A DNA stretch of 64,000 bases from Primorskyibacter aestuariivivens (GTDB lineage Bacteria > Pseudomonadota > Alphaproteobacteria > Rhodobacterales > Rhodobacteraceae), in the NCBI RefSeq assembly GCF_028023675.1, contig NZ_JAQIOZ010000006.1, forward strand, positions 186,001-250,000, given 5' to 3'. The notes under the pieces were generated by a model, which saw only the letters and a list, made by a program, of their open reading frames with translations, made no database searches and was not told where the DNA came from. Positions 41,827 to 50,811 of the stretch are shown here, in pieces (the stretch's first letter is position 1; every line of letters starts with the position of its first letter). The position numbers were made by a program, and so were the translations under genes.

Positions 41827-42362
41827 GCGCCCTCGAACGCGCAGAGCGCATGCACGTCCATGCCCATCGCTTCCAGCCTGGCGCGCCCGCCCAATTCGGG
41901 CAGATCAACGATAAAGGCACAGCCGATGATCTCGCCGCCCAGCCGCTCCACCAGCTTGATCCCCGCCTCTGCTGTACCGCCAGTGGCCAAAAGGTCATCG
42001 ACGATCAGCACCCGCTCCCCGGGGGTGATGGCATCGTCATGCACTTCGACGACAGCCTCGCCATATTCCAACTGGTATTCCTCGGAAATCACCGCGCCGG
42101 GCAGCTTGCCTTTTTTGCGCACCGGCACGAACCCCGCCGAGAGCTGATGCGCCACCGCGCCGCCAAGGATGAAGCCGCGCGCCTCCAGCCCGACGACCTT
42201 GTCAAACCGGACCCCGGCATAGGGGTGCAGCAACTGGTCGATGGCCATGCGAAACCCGCGCGGATCGGCAAACAGCGTGGTCACATCGCGAAACATGATC
42301 CCTTCATGCGGGAAATCGACGATGGTGCGGATATAGTCACGGATCTGGGGCGTTTTGCTCAT
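41823..42362 (-). CDS. apt: Adenine phosphoribosyltransferase
   Basis: A 179-residue purine salvage enzyme: adenine plus PRPP gives AMP. The PRPP loop is [13 protein letters not shown] near residue 123-135, the Apt N-terminal motif [20 protein letters not shown] in part is present, and [15 protein letters not shown] near 60 marks the substrate side. Length is normal. In methylthioadenosine recycling, apt reuses the adenine set free by MtnP, whose gene lies 1.7 kb away. Confidence 0.95.
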   Translation of the reverse strand: MSKTPQIRDYIRTIVDFPHEGIMFRDVTTLFADPRGFRMAIDQLLHPYAGVRFDKVVGLEARGFILGGAVAHQLSAGFVPVRKKGKLPGAVISEEYQLEYGEAVVEVHDDAITPGERVLIVDDLLATGGTAEAGIKLVERLGGEIIGCAFIVDLPELGGRARLEAMGMDVHALCAFEGA

Positions 42363-42512
42363 GGATGTCTCCGATGCTTTCAGACACGTTCAAATCGCAG
42401 CTTTGATCTGAAATCAAGATCGGCACCGCACTGAGGAGATGACGGGCAAAAAAACCGGAGCGGCATTTGCATCTTTTCTTTTGAATATCTGTCGCTTAGG
42501 TTCTGCGGGCCC

Positions 42513-42531
42513 GTCTATGCAATGTATAGAC
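42513..42531. promoter_or_regulatory. Inverted repeat upstream of the small RHH-like gene
   Basis: GTCTAT and ATAGAC flank 7 bp, with further CCC/GGG complementarity just outside. It lies 41 bp before the chosen GTG and overlaps an alternative ATG at 42522. As ribbon-helix-helix proteins often bind such short dyads near their own genes, it is a candidate autoregulatory site. Confidence 0.4.
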
Positions 42532-42572
42532 CGGGTGAACTTTTTCCGGATTACAGCAAGGCAACGCGCAAC

Positions 42573-42749
42573 GTGAGCAAGAAATCCGACAAAAAGCCGG
42601 GCAATAAGGATGCTCAACTGATCCTGCGCCTCGACAAGGGTGAGCGCGATGCTTTTGTCGCGCTTTGCAAGGAGATGGACACCACCGCCGCGCGCGAGAT
42701 CCGGCATTTCATTCGCAAGTTCATGAAAAAGAATGCCGGGAAATCCTAG
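42573..42749 (+). CDS. Small basic protein, possible ribbon-helix-helix DNA-binding protein
   Basis: A 58-residue, Lys-rich protein. A flexible start (SKKSDKKPGNKD) is followed by one strand (AQLILRLD) and two helices (KGERDAFVALCKEMD and TAAREIRHFIRKFMKK), the order of a CopG/Arc RHH unit. The GTG start is chosen because the upstream 17 codons to an ATG at 42522 look unlike coding sequence and overlap a dyad. No toxin gene adjoins. Its TAG shares CTAG with the LysE gene stop. Confidence 0.6.
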   Translation: MSKKSDKKPGNKDAQLILRLDKGERDAFVALCKEMDTTAAREIRHFIRKFMKKNAGKS

Positions 42750-43375
42750 GCCGCCCGCCGCATGGTCGCGGTGAGCACTCCCATCCCGATCAATGTGGCT
42801 CCGCCCGCCCGTGTGATCCAAGGGATCACGCCGGGCCGCGCAATCATGTTCCTGAGCCGGTCGGCGAGCAGCGCATAGGCCAGTGCGTTGAGGGCGGCGA
42901 GCCCGACAAATGTTGCGATGAGAATGGTGAACTGCGGCAGCAAAGCGGTATGTGCGTCGACGAATTGCGGCACAAAGGCGATGAAGAACGCGATGCTTTT
43001 CGGGTTGAGCGCGGTGACCGCAGCGTTATGCGCGAAGACACTGCGCGCGGTCACGTCCCGCCCAACGGTTTGTGCCTCAAGCCCTTGCGCGGGCGCGGAG
43101 CGGATCAACCGGACCCCGAGCCAGACCAGATAGGCCGCGCCGATCCATTTCAGCACGGTAAAGGCGGTTGCGGAAGCCAGAACAATGGCACCAAGTCCGG
43201 CGAGCGAGGCGCTCATGGCGACAAGGTCCCCCATTGCTACCCCAGCGGCCGAGGCCACGGCAACGGACCGCCCTTTGCTCAGCGCATAGCTCAGCACCAA
43301 GAGCACCGTCGGACCGGGGATCAGCAGCAAAGCAGCCGACGCCGCTGCAAATGTGAGCCAGAGATCAAAGGCCAT
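42746..43375 (-). CDS. LysE/RhtB family amino-acid exporter
   Basis: A 209-residue protein with six hydrophobic segments. The family signature LLLIPGPTVLLVLSYALSKGR lies at residues 17-37, followed by a GVAMGDLVAM helix. RhtB-type carriers export threonine, homoserine or similar amino acids. Substrate not determined. It is 9 bp downstream of the DUF2927 gene on the same strand and may be co-transcribed with mtnP. Confidence 0.87.
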   Translation of the reverse strand: MAFDLWLTFAAASAALLLIPGPTVLLVLSYALSKGRSVAVASAAGVAMGDLVAMSASLAGLGAIVLASATAFTVLKWIGAAYLVWLGVRLIRSAPAQGLEAQTVGRDVTARSVFAHNAAVTALNPKSIAFFIAFVPQFVDAHTALLPQFTILIATFVGLAALNALAYALLADRLRNMIARPGVIPWITRAGGATLIGMGVLTATMRRAA

Positions 43376-43384
43376 GTTGTTCCC

Positions 43385-44044
43385 TCATGGATAGTGGCGC
43401 CGGAGCGCCATGATGTCCTGCACCCCAAGCGTTGTGCGTTGAAACCCGTTTTGCGAAACGATGCTGCGATCCGTGTACCATGCATTTTCGATGTCGGTCA
43501 GCAGCCCCGTGGCCTGAAAGACCTCTTCCATCACCGTTGAACGCCGTACAATTCCTTGTAATCCGGGTGAAAACACAATGGCCCCGCGCTGAATGTGGTG
43601 GTTGCCATTCCACCACAGGTGAACCCAGGCCGCATCAATCTGAATCCCGTCCAGCCCGGGAATGCCCGACCCAAGGATTTCGCCGCCTTGCTCAATATCC
43701 AACAGCAGGATGGCGATATCGGGGTCCAGGCGCGATTTGCGCAGACGGATCGCTGCGCCCGCCGTGTTGATTTGCGCAATCGAATGGCCGAGGGCCGCCT
43801 CATACGCGTCGATATCCGCGGCTGAAAAGCCCGGGTCTACGCGCGTGATGCCGATGGTCAGGTCCAGCGCGGTAAACTTTGGCCATGTAACGACAGGCTT
43901 TTGGCAGGGTTTGCCTGGCGGGGCCGCGCAACTGACCAAACGATAGAAAGCATCGTCGGAAAGCGGACCGTCAACGGCGATGAATTCCTGTGCCGATGCG
44001 ACACCGGCCCAGAGGCTCAGGACCAGTGCCGCGATGCGATTCAA
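43385..44044 (-). CDS. DUF2927 family secreted protein
   Basis: A 219-residue protein with a signal peptide ending GVASA. The domain DUF2927 is recognised by the pattern WNGNHHIQRGAIVFSPGLQGIVRRSTVMEEVFQATGLLTD (shown here as landmark names only: IQRGAIVF, EEVFQATGL). Two Cys near residue 39 and 47 may form a disulfide. The fold resembles a metalloprotease (EE in VMEEVFQATG), but an HExxH motif is missing. TTG start; TTGA overlaps the mtnP stop. Confidence 0.75.
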   Translation of the reverse strand: MNRIAALVLSLWAGVASAQEFIAVDGPLSDDAFYRLVSCAAPPGKPCQKPVVTWPKFTALDLTIGITRVDPGFSAADIDAYEAALGHSIAQINTAGAAIRLRKSRLDPDIAILLLDIEQGGEILGSGIPGLDGIQIDAAWVHLWWNGNHHIQRGAIVFSPGLQGIVRRSTVMEEVFQATGLLTDIENAWYTDRSIVSQNGFQRTTLGVQDIMALRRHYP

Positions 44045-44913
44045 AGAATGCGCCCCGCCACCGCGTCGAGCCGCGCCAGAACTTCTGGGTCGCGTTTGTC
44101 GGGCGCGGTCAGGATGGCGTATTCCAGCGCCCGGTCGCAGCCATGCGGACAGGGCGCGCGCTCCGGCCCGAGCAAGCTGGGCAGTTTGCCCACCATGGCG
44201 CGCCCCTTTTCGGCATTGCCCAGAAGCGTTGCGATGATCTTGGTGACATCCACCTCGCCATGATCGGGATGCCAGCTGTCATAATCGGTGACCATCGCCA
44301 CGCTCGCGTAACACAGCTCTGCCTCGCGGGCGAGCTTGGCCTCGGGCATGTTTGTCATGCCGATCACGTCGCAGCCCCAGCTTTCGCGGTACATTTTCGA
44401 TTCCGCCAGCGTCGAGAATTGCGGACCCTCCATTGCAAGGTAGGTGCCGCCCTCGTGCACCGTCACCCCAGCCGCGCGGGCCGCATCAAGGCAGGCCGCC
44501 GACAGCCGGGGACAGATGGGGTGCGCGACGCTGACATGCGCGACGCAGCCTGGGCCGAAAAAGCTTTTCTCGCGAGCGACTGTCCGGTCGATGAATTGGT
44601 CCACGATGACGAAATCGCCCGGTGCCATTTTCTCGCGGAACGATCCGCAAGCCGAAACCGAGATCACATCCGTCACGCCGATGCGCTTGAGCGCGTCGAT
44701 ATTGGCGCGGTAGGGCACGGAACTGGGCGAATGCACGTGGCCGCGCCCGTGGCGGGGCAGAAAGGCCATCTTTACCCCGTCCAGCGTACCGGTCAGAATC
44801 TGGTCGGATGGCGTGCCCCATGGCGTTTCGACCGCGTTCCAGGACGCGCCGTCCAGCCCGTCAATATCGTAAATGCCCGATCCTCCGATCACGCCGATCA
44901 TTGTGTCGCTCAT
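44041..44913 (-). CDS. mtnP: S-methyl-5'-thioadenosine phosphorylase
   Basis: A 290-residue phosphorylase that splits methylthioadenosine, a by-product of polyamine and homoserine-lactone synthesis, into adenine and methylthioribose-1-phosphate. Motifs: GVIGGSGIYDI at the start, HGRGHVHSPSSVPYRANI (phosphate and ribose site), TYLAMEGPQFSTLAES near 170, NMPEAKLAREAEL near 190. The ATG at 44913 follows AAGAGGCAGG. The adenine can be reused by apt (41823). Confidence 0.94.
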   Translation of the reverse strand: MSDTMIGVIGGSGIYDIDGLDGASWNAVETPWGTPSDQILTGTLDGVKMAFLPRHGRGHVHSPSSVPYRANIDALKRIGVTDVISVSACGSFREKMAPGDFVIVDQFIDRTVAREKSFFGPGCVAHVSVAHPICPRLSAACLDAARAAGVTVHEGGTYLAMEGPQFSTLAESKMYRESWGCDVIGMTNMPEAKLAREAELCYASVAMVTDYDSWHPDHGEVDVTKIIATLLGNAEKGRAMVGKLPSLLGPERAPCPHGCDRALEYAILTAPDKRDPEVLARLDAVAGRIL

Positions 44914-44960
44914 GCCTGCCTCTTTGGTTTTGATCACGCGCAGGGTGCAATGCGCGGCGT

Positions 44961-45116
44961 TCAAAGAAAAGCCTTGGAACGATCAATTTCCCGCCAAGCC
45001 CGTTGCTGTGTGATGCACAAGCGCTCTACATAATCAGCCTGAGCGTGGGTGTCCCATTGCCCTACAAGCTCAAGAACTTTGCTTTGGTCATGATGATCTG
45101 GATGATCTGGGCACAT
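44961..45116 (-). CDS. Possible 51-residue protein
   Basis: A short frame with the product start CPDHPDHHDQSK (His/Asp-rich, metal-binding look) and an amphipathic C-terminal helix (AQADYVERLCITQQRAWREI). It lies 47 bp before mtnP in the same direction. Codon third positions are not strongly GC-rich, and no clear ribosome site precedes it, so it could be spurious. Confidence 0.3.
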   Translation of the reverse strand: MCPDHPDHHDQSKVLELVGQWDTHAQADYVERLCITQQRAWREIDRSKAFL

Positions 45117-45142
45117 CAGGACACATACGAATAATCTGCATC

Positions 45143-45170
45143 GCGGCCCGCACCGCAAGGCACGGGCCGC
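45143..45170 (-). terminator. Hairpin after the small secreted-protein gene
   Basis: GCGGCCCG and CGGGCCGC form an 8-bp stem with a 12-nt loop, 22 bp after the stop at 45193. There is no T run. Confidence 0.5.
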
Positions 45171-45192
45171 TGGGGCTGTGGGTGCGAATTGG

Positions 45193-45429
45193 TTAGCGCG
45201 GGCCGGAGGCGGCTGCACCTTGTTGGCCGTTCTTGACCACGGCAGACACACCTTTTCCGTCCAGCACGCCGGCATCTTCGAGCGCGTCGATTGTGGTTTT
45301 CGCTCCGGTCTGCGTGCCTGGCGTGATATCTCCGTCGGCAACGCCCTGATCATGTGCTTTTGCCAGCGCGGCACCGGCACCAAGTGTCAATGCCGTCAGG
45401 GTTACGGCGGTCAATTTGAAAAGTCTCAT
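45193..45429 (-). CDS. Small secreted protein of unknown function
   Basis: A 78-residue protein with a clear signal peptide (LFKLTAVTLTALTLGAGAALA) and a mature part of about 55 residues rich in Gly, Ala and Asp without Cys. No domain recognised. AAAGGAAC lies 6 bp before the ATG at 45429. It is a single-gene unit with a hairpin behind it. Confidence 0.65.
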   Translation of the reverse strand: MRLFKLTAVTLTALTLGAGAALAKAHDQGVADGDITPGTQTGAKTTIDALEDAGVLDGKGVSAVVKNGQQGAAASGPR

Positions 45430-45688
45430 GCGAAGTTCCTTTCGGTTGCAATTTGCCGTCATGGTCCCCGGTTGGGGGCCATGTAAGGGAGCTACGGAAC
45501 CGGTCTGGAAAAAGTTTCAGCAAAGTGCAGGAATTTTTCAACTGACTGAAAACCGCGATCGGCCGTGCCAACAAGGCGCGTCTCTGGTATGAGCGCAACA
45601 CATGGCTGCCTTTCGGCGGCCCGGGTGGCGATTGAAGCGGCATTGCAGTATCAGCGCCCCCGCGAACAGACCAAATCAGGACATGCCC

Positions 45689-47323
45689 ATGAAACGCGCG
45701 CTACTGGCAAGCTTTGCCGAAAGATATGCCAAGCCCGACCTCCGCTGGATGCCGGATGAGGGCTTTACCATCGGACGGTTGCGCATTGAGCTTCTCTCCG
45801 GGCTGACCGTGGCGCTGGCGCTGGTGCCCGAGGCGGTGGCCTTTGCCTTTGTCGCGGGCGTTCACCCGTTGGTGGGACTGTATGCGGCGTTTCTCGTCGG
45901 TCTGATCACCGCGCTGATCGGCGGGCGGCCCGGCATGATTTCTGGCGCAACCGGCGCATTGGCGGTGGTCATGGTGGCGCTGGTGGCCGAGCACGGGGTG
46001 GAATACCTGTTTGCGACCGTGGTGCTGATGGGGCTGTTGCAGATATTCGCGGGTGTCATGCAATGGGGTAAATTCATCCGGCTGGTGCCGCATCCGGTCA
46101 TGCTGGGTTTCGTGAACGGGCTGGCCATCGTGATTTTCCTGGCGCAGCTCACACAGTTCAAGGTGCCGGGCAGCGTGGAAAGCACAGGTCACGGCATGGG
46201 AGGCGGTGAATGGCTCACCGGGCTTCCGCTGATGATGATGCTGGGTCTCGTGGCACTGACCATGGCGATCATCTGGGTCATGCCGAAGATCACCAAGGTG
46301 ATCCCCGCGCCGCTGGCCGGTATCGGCGTTGTCGCCGGGTTGGTGATTGCGATGGGTCTGGATGTGCCGCGGGTGGGCGATATGGCGTCGATCCAGGGTG
46401 GGCTGCCGTCCCTGCATATCCCGATGGTGCCGTTGAACCTTGAGACGCTGGAAATCATCCTGCCCTATGCGGTGATCCTTGCCGCCATTGGTCTGATTGA
46501 ATCGCTGCTGACGCTGAACCTCGTGGGGGAAATGACCGGCAAGCGCGGTGGCGCGTCTCAGGAATGCATTGCGCAGGGCGTGGCCAACACCGTAACCGGC
46601 TTTTTTGGCGGCATGGGCGGCTGTGCGATGATCGGTCAGTCGATGATCAACGTGAAGTCCGGCGGGCGCACCCGGATCGCGGGGATCGCGGCGGCGCTCT
46701 TCCTGCTGATCTTCATCCTGTTTGCTGCCCCGGTGATCGAGCTGATCCCGCTGGCCGCGCTGGTTGGCGTGATGTTCATGGTGGTAATCGGGACCTTTGC
46801 GTGGAACTCGCTCACCATCCTGCGCAAGGTGCCCGCGACGGACGCCTTCGTGATCCTGCTGGTCACCGCGGTCACAGTCTATGCCGACCTCGCTGTCGCG
46901 GTCGTGGTGGGTGTGATCGTGTCGGCGCTGGCCTATGCGTGGAACAATGCGCGGCGCATCCACGCGACAGAGCGTGAGTCCCACACCGAGGCGGGGGCCA
47001 AGGTCTATGAAATTCATGGCCCGCTCTTCTTTGGCTCCTCGGATGGGTTCACTGAGTTGTTTGATGTGGAGAATGACCCGGACACCGTGATCGTGGATTT
47101 CAACGACAGCCGTGTCGTTGACCAGTCTGCGCTGCAGGCGATCGAGGCGATTGCCGGAAGGTACGAGGCCGCGGGCAAGGTGATCAAGCTGCGCCACCTG
47201 AGCCGCGATTGCCACAAGCTCCTGAAAAAGGCAGGTCACCTGATCGTCGATAGTGATGATGATCCCGATTACGAGATCGCCGTGGATTACGACGTGCGTA
47301 CCGGCATTCTGGGCGGGCATTGA
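45689..47323 (+). CDS. SulP family anion transporter with STAS domain
   Basis: A 544-residue carrier. Ten to twelve transmembrane helices include the SulP signature region VALALVPEAVAFAFVAGVHPLVGLYAAF near residue 35-60 (in part) and the SGATGALAVV motif. A C-terminal STAS domain covers about 430-540 (VYEIHGPLFFGSS; IVDFNDSRVVDQSALQAIEAI). Bacterial SulP proteins import sulfate, bicarbonate (BicA) or dicarboxylates, often with Na+. Substrate here is uncertain. An ATG at 45689 has AGGA at good spacing; an ATG two codons earlier is too close to it. Confidence 0.9.
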   Translation: MKRALLASFAERYAKPDLRWMPDEGFTIGRLRIELLSGLTVALALVPEAVAFAFVAGVHPLVGLYAAFLVGLITALIGGRPGMISGATGALAVVMVALVAEHGVEYLFATVVLMGLLQIFAGVMQWGKFIRLVPHPVMLGFVNGLAIVIFLAQLTQFKVPGSVESTGHGMGGGEWLTGLPLMMMLGLVALTMAIIWVMPKITKVIPAPLAGIGVVAGLVIAMGLDVPRVGDMASIQGGLPSLHIPMVPLNLETLEIILPYAVILAAIGLIESLLTLNLVGEMTGKRGGASQECIAQGVANTVTGFFGGMGGCAMIGQSMINVKSGGRTRIAGIAAALFLLIFILFAAPVIELIPLAALVGVMFMVVIGTFAWNSLTILRKVPATDAFVILLVTAVTVYADLAVAVVVGVIVSALAYAWNNARRIHATERESHTEAGAKVYEIHGPLFFGSSDGFTELFDVENDPDTVIVDFNDSRVVDQSALQAIEAIAGRYEAAGKVIKLRHLSRDCHKLLKKAGHLIVDSDDDPDYEIAVDYDVRTGILGGH

Positions 47324-47329
47324 TCCACG

Positions 47330-48172
47330 CTAGAGCCGCACAAGCCAAGTCCCCCCCAGCGGGCGGCACAGCGCGCCACTGCCCAGCTTGAACCGCGCCA
47401 GCCCCGGCGCGGTTTCGGTGTCCACCTGTCCAAGGTCGATGCGCGTGATGCCGCGCGCCTGTAGCTGGATCATCGCTTCCCACAGGGCCAGATGATGGGC
47501 TGACGCCGCGCGCCCCTCTGGCCCGCTCCAGCCGATGTGATAGGTGGCCACAGCGCCGTGGCACAGAAACAGCATCGCGGCGATGGGCTCGCCCCAGCGG
47601 CGCAGTTCGAACAACCGCGCTTGTCCGCGATTGGCGGCGGCAAAGGCCGCGGTGAAGCCGGGCGGGTAGCCACGGTAACGCTTGACCACCTGCTGCGCCC
47701 GATCAATCCGCAATAGCCAATGGCCCGGATCGGCGGGCAGCGCGGTCTGGCTGACCTTGAGCCCCTGATCTGCGGCCTTGTTCAGCCGGTTGCGCCATTT
47801 CTGCGCCATGCGCGCCCGCAGCTCGGACGCCGGGGCGTCGAGTGCAAGTTCGGCCACATGCGCGGCGCTGCGTATGCGCCAGCCCGGATATTGCCCCGCC
47901 GTCTCGGCGTTGAGCAGCAGGAGCTGACAGTCGGTCTCGCGCCGGAGCCGCTCCAGATGCGGCGGCCCGATCCGCCCGCGCGAGATCAGCCCAAGGCGCA
48001 GAGGGCCGAAGCGGCGGCGCAAGACCTGTATCTCTTCGGACAGCATCGGCAGGTAGACCCGGATCGGAGGGCGACCCAAATGGGTCAGCGCCGCGCCAAA
48101 GGCGGGATGTTGTTGCAGCGGAGCGGTTTGCAGAGCGGCGAGCGAGGGGGCGTGAAAGGACATGGGCTGCAT
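47330..48172 (-). CDS. GNAT-fold acyltransferase of the FemAB/BioF2 type
   Basis: A 280-residue protein. The second half matches the acetyltransferase_6 domain of FemAB-like proteins: RNRLNKAADQGLKV near 125, FELRRWGEPIAAMLFLCHGAVATYHIGWSG near 190-220 in part, and HHLALWEAMIQLQARGITRIDLG near 232. Such enzymes add amino acids to peptidoglycan or acyl groups to exopolysaccharide or lipid precursors. Acceptor unknown. Two ATGs (48172, 48163) lack strong ribosome sites. Confidence 0.75.
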   Translation of the reverse strand: MQPMSFHAPSLAALQTAPLQQHPAFGAALTHLGRPPIRVYLPMLSEEIQVLRRRFGPLRLGLISRGRIGPPHLERLRRETDCQLLLLNAETAGQYPGWRIRSAAHVAELALDAPASELRARMAQKWRNRLNKAADQGLKVSQTALPADPGHWLLRIDRAQQVVKRYRGYPPGFTAAFAAANRGQARLFELRRWGEPIAAMLFLCHGAVATYHIGWSGPEGRAASAHHLALWEAMIQLQARGITRIDLGQVDTETAPGLARFKLGSGALCRPLGGTWLVRL

Positions 48173-48210
48173 TAACGCGTGATTCAGGTGAATCTGCGAT
48201 TAACGGGCCC

Positions 48211-48345
48211 ATGAAAAAATCGACCGTTCTAGGCGTCTACGCGCCCCGCCCACGCCTCACCCTGACAGGGTTGGCGCTCTTGTCCGTGGCTATCGCTCTG
48301 CCCGCAGGTGCGTTGCTCTGGTTGGCCGAGTTTCTCTGGCTTTAA
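48211..48345 (+). CDS. Small membrane protein, 44 residues
   Basis: A short frame whose product has a basic start ([14 protein letters not shown]) and one hydrophobic helix ([27 protein letters not shown], about 27 residues). Its TAA overlaps the tyrS stop (TTAA), the same 4-bp arrangement used by five other convergent pairs in the window, which supports a real gene. No ribosome site stands out. Function unknown. Confidence 0.55.
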   Translation: MKKSTVLGVYAPRPRLTLTGLALLSVAIALPAGALLWLAEFLWL

Positions 48346-49586
48346 CCCAGTTGCACCAGCGCGTGCCGCTTCTTGCCCGCCGACAGCTTGATCGGCGAGG
48401 ACAGTGCGGCGGCATCCAGCATCAGCCCGGCGTCCGACAGCGGCGCATCGTCGATCTTCGCGCCGTTCTCGGCGATCAGCCGCTTGGCTTCCTTGCCCGA
48501 CTTCGCCAGCCCTACGCGCACGATCACCTGCACGATGGAGACCGGCAATTCGCCCGGCTCCAGCACCAGCGTCGGCAAATCGTCCCCCACGCCGCCCTTT
48601 TCGAACACCTCACGCGCCGTGGCCTCCGCTGCCGCTGCGGCCTCGGCCCCATGACAGAGCGCGGTGACCTCGTTGGCCAATACGATCTTGGCCTCGTTGA
48701 TCTCGGAGCCAGCCAGCGCGCCAAGGCGTTCACATTCCTCAAGGTTCATCTCGGTATAAAGCTTAAGGAACCGGCCCACATCCGCATCCGTCGTATTGCG
48801 CCAGAACTGCCAGAATTCGTAGGGCGAGCGCATATCTGCGTTCAGCCAGACCGCCCCATCAGCGGATTTGCCCATCTTCTTGCCGTCACTGGTGGTCAGG
48901 AGCGGCGAGGTCAGTCCGTAAATCTCATGATCCAGAACCCGGCGCGTCAGGTCGATCCCGTTGACGATATTGCCCCATTGATCCGAGCCGCCCATCTGCA
49001 GCACACAGCCGTAGCGGCGGTTCAGCTCAAGGAAGTCATAGGCCTGCAGGATCATGTAGTTGAATTCGAGAAAGCTCAGCGATTGTTCCCTGTCCAACCG
49101 CGATTTCACCGATTCAAAGCTGAGCATCCGGTTGACCGAGAAATGCCGCCCGATATCGCGCAGGAAATCGAGGTAATTCAGCCCGTCGAGCCATTCGGCA
49201 TTGTTCAACATCAGCGCCGGGTTTTCGACGCCGTCATAGTCGAGATATTTTGCAAAGACCTTTTGGATGCCCGAGATGTTGTCGTCGATCTGCGCGGGCG
49301 TCAGCAGCGGGCGTTCATCGGCGCGAAAGGACGGATCGCCCACCTTGGTCGTGCCGCCGCCCATTAGCGTGATCGGCTGCCCGCCGGTCTTTTGCAGCCA
49401 ACGCAGCATCATGATCTGAATAAGCGATCCCACATGCAGCGACTTGGCGGTGGCGTCAAAGCCGATATAACCCGGCATGCCACCCTTGGCGGCGGCCTCG
49501 TCCAGCCCCTGATAATCGGTGCAATCAGCCAGAAAGCCGCGTTCGATCATGACGCGCATGAAGTCCGATTTGGGATGGTAGGTCAT
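48342..49586 (-). CDS. tyrS: Tyrosine--tRNA ligase
   Basis: A 414-residue class I aminoacyl-tRNA synthetase. The HIGH-type motif is HVGS ([10 protein letters not shown] near residue 50), the KMSKS-type motif is KMGKS ([15 protein letters not shown] near 235), and the tyrosine-recognising [11 protein letters not shown] lies near 200. A C-terminal S4 RNA-binding domain (about 350-410) is present. Divergent from anmK, with 61 bp between the starts. Confidence 0.97.
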   Translation of the reverse strand: MTYHPKSDFMRVMIERGFLADCTDYQGLDEAAAKGGMPGYIGFDATAKSLHVGSLIQIMMLRWLQKTGGQPITLMGGGTTKVGDPSFRADERPLLTPAQIDDNISGIQKVFAKYLDYDGVENPALMLNNAEWLDGLNYLDFLRDIGRHFSVNRMLSFESVKSRLDREQSLSFLEFNYMILQAYDFLELNRRYGCVLQMGGSDQWGNIVNGIDLTRRVLDHEIYGLTSPLLTTSDGKKMGKSADGAVWLNADMRSPYEFWQFWRNTTDADVGRFLKLYTEMNLEECERLGALAGSEINEAKIVLANEVTALCHGAEAAAAAEATAREVFEKGGVGDDLPTLVLEPGELPVSIVQVIVRVGLAKSGKEAKRLIAENGAKIDDAPLSDAGLMLDAAALSSPIKLSAGKKRHALVQLG

Positions 49587-49647
49587 GGGCTTGCTCCGTT
49601 ACACTTGGGCAGAGGCTATAAAGCGCGTGAGGCGCGAGGAAAAGAGC

Positions 49648-50736
49648 ATGTTGAAAACAGGCATGGTAACGGCGCTGGGCGCGATGTCGGGGACCTCGCT
49701 GGACGGGGTGGATGCGGCACTGATCGTGACCGACGGAGAGCGGATCAAGAGCTTTGGCGACAGCCGCTACCGGCCCTATTCCGACGCGGAGCGCGCGACA
49801 TTGCGCGGGGCGCTTGGCAAATGGCCCGGCGACGATCTGGGCGAGGCTCTGGCGGTGATCCAGAATGCGCATGAAGAAGCGATGTCAGGCTTTGACGCCG
49901 ATATTGCCGGGTTCCATGGCCAGACATTGGCGCATGAGCCGTCCGGTCGCGGCACGCATCAGCTTGGAGATGGTGCGGCATTGGCGACGGCCTTGGGCCT
50001 GCCGGTGGTCTGGGATTTTCGCTCTTCCGATGTGCGACTGGGCGGGCAGGGGGCGCCGCTTGCGCCGTTTTTTCATTTCGCCTGCGCCAAGCATATCGGC
50101 GCGACCGATCCCGTGGCGTTCCTCAATCTGGGCGGGGTGGGCAACCTGACCTGGGTGGACCCCTGCAAACCCGGCCCCGAGGCGGACGGCGCGCTCCTGG
50201 CCTTCGACACGGGTCCCGCCAATGCGCCGCTCAATGACCTGATGCAGGAGCGGTGCGGGCTGCCCTTTGACGAAAACGGTGCGCTGGCGCGGAAGGGGCA
50301 GGTGGTCGATGGCGCGCTGGAGCTGTTTCTGGATGAGGCATATTTCCTCAAGATCCCGCCCAAGTCACTCGACCGCGATGATTTCTCTCTGATGCTCGAT
50401 CTGGTGCGCGAGTTGTCGGACGCCGACGCCGCCGCCACCATGTGCGCCATGGCGGCCAGCGCGGTGATGCGCGGTATGGAGCATTGCCCGTCACCGCCCT
50501 CGGCCGTCTATGTTACCGGCGGCGGACGCCATAACCCGGTGATGATGGAGATGCTGCGCGTGGCGCTTGATTGCGTGGTGGAGCCGGTCGAAGCGGTGGG
50601 TCTAGATGGCGATATGCTTGAGGCGCAGGCCTTTGCCTTTCTCGCCGTGCGCGTGGCGCGGGGCTTGCCCACCTCCAGCCCCAGCACGACCGGCGTCAGG
50701 GCCTTGGTCGGCGGCGGGGAAATCTCAACCCCCTGA
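49648..50736 (+). CDS. anmK: Anhydro-N-acetylmuramic acid kinase
   Basis: A 362-residue sugar kinase of the peptidoglycan recycling route; it hydrates and phosphorylates anhydro-MurNAc to MurNAc-6-phosphate. ATP-site motif [15 protein letters not shown] at the start, HGQTLAHEP near 90, [12 protein letters not shown] near 170, and [16 protein letters not shown] near 290 match the family. GAGGAAAAG precedes the ATG at 49648. MurQ and AmpG are not in the window. The lytic transglycosylase at 28129 produces its substrate. Confidence 0.94.
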   Translation: MLKTGMVTALGAMSGTSLDGVDAALIVTDGERIKSFGDSRYRPYSDAERATLRGALGKWPGDDLGEALAVIQNAHEEAMSGFDADIAGFHGQTLAHEPSGRGTHQLGDGAALATALGLPVVWDFRSSDVRLGGQGAPLAPFFHFACAKHIGATDPVAFLNLGGVGNLTWVDPCKPGPEADGALLAFDTGPANAPLNDLMQERCGLPFDENGALARKGQVVDGALELFLDEAYFLKIPPKSLDRDDFSLMLDLVRELSDADAAATMCAMAASAVMRGMEHCPSPPSAVYVTGGGRHNPVMMEMLRVALDCVVEPVEAVGLDGDMLEAQAFAFLAVRVARGLPTSSPSTTGVRALVGGGEISTP

Positions 50737-50739
50737 TCT

Positions 50740-50800
50740 TCCTCTTGCCGAAAATACCTCGGGGGTGAGGCCAAAGGCCGAGAGGGCAGAGCCCCCTTGA
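50740..50800 (+). repeat. 3'-end repeat of the ATACCTCGGGG family, copy 4
   Basis: It begins just after the anmK stop: a TCTTCCTCTTGCCGAAAATA core, then CCTCGGGGG and a GGGCAGAGCCC hairpin near 50783-50793. Copies at 11429 and 14450 have the same order of parts, always directly 3' of a stop codon. Confidence 0.7.
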
Positions 50801-50811
50801 GCCGCTACGGA

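Noticed and set aside
45701-47320. A 539-codon open frame opposite the SulP gene
   Set aside because: The product is dominated by His, Gln and Arg, as expected from antisense of hydrophobic codons, whereas the plus strand gives a normal transporter.
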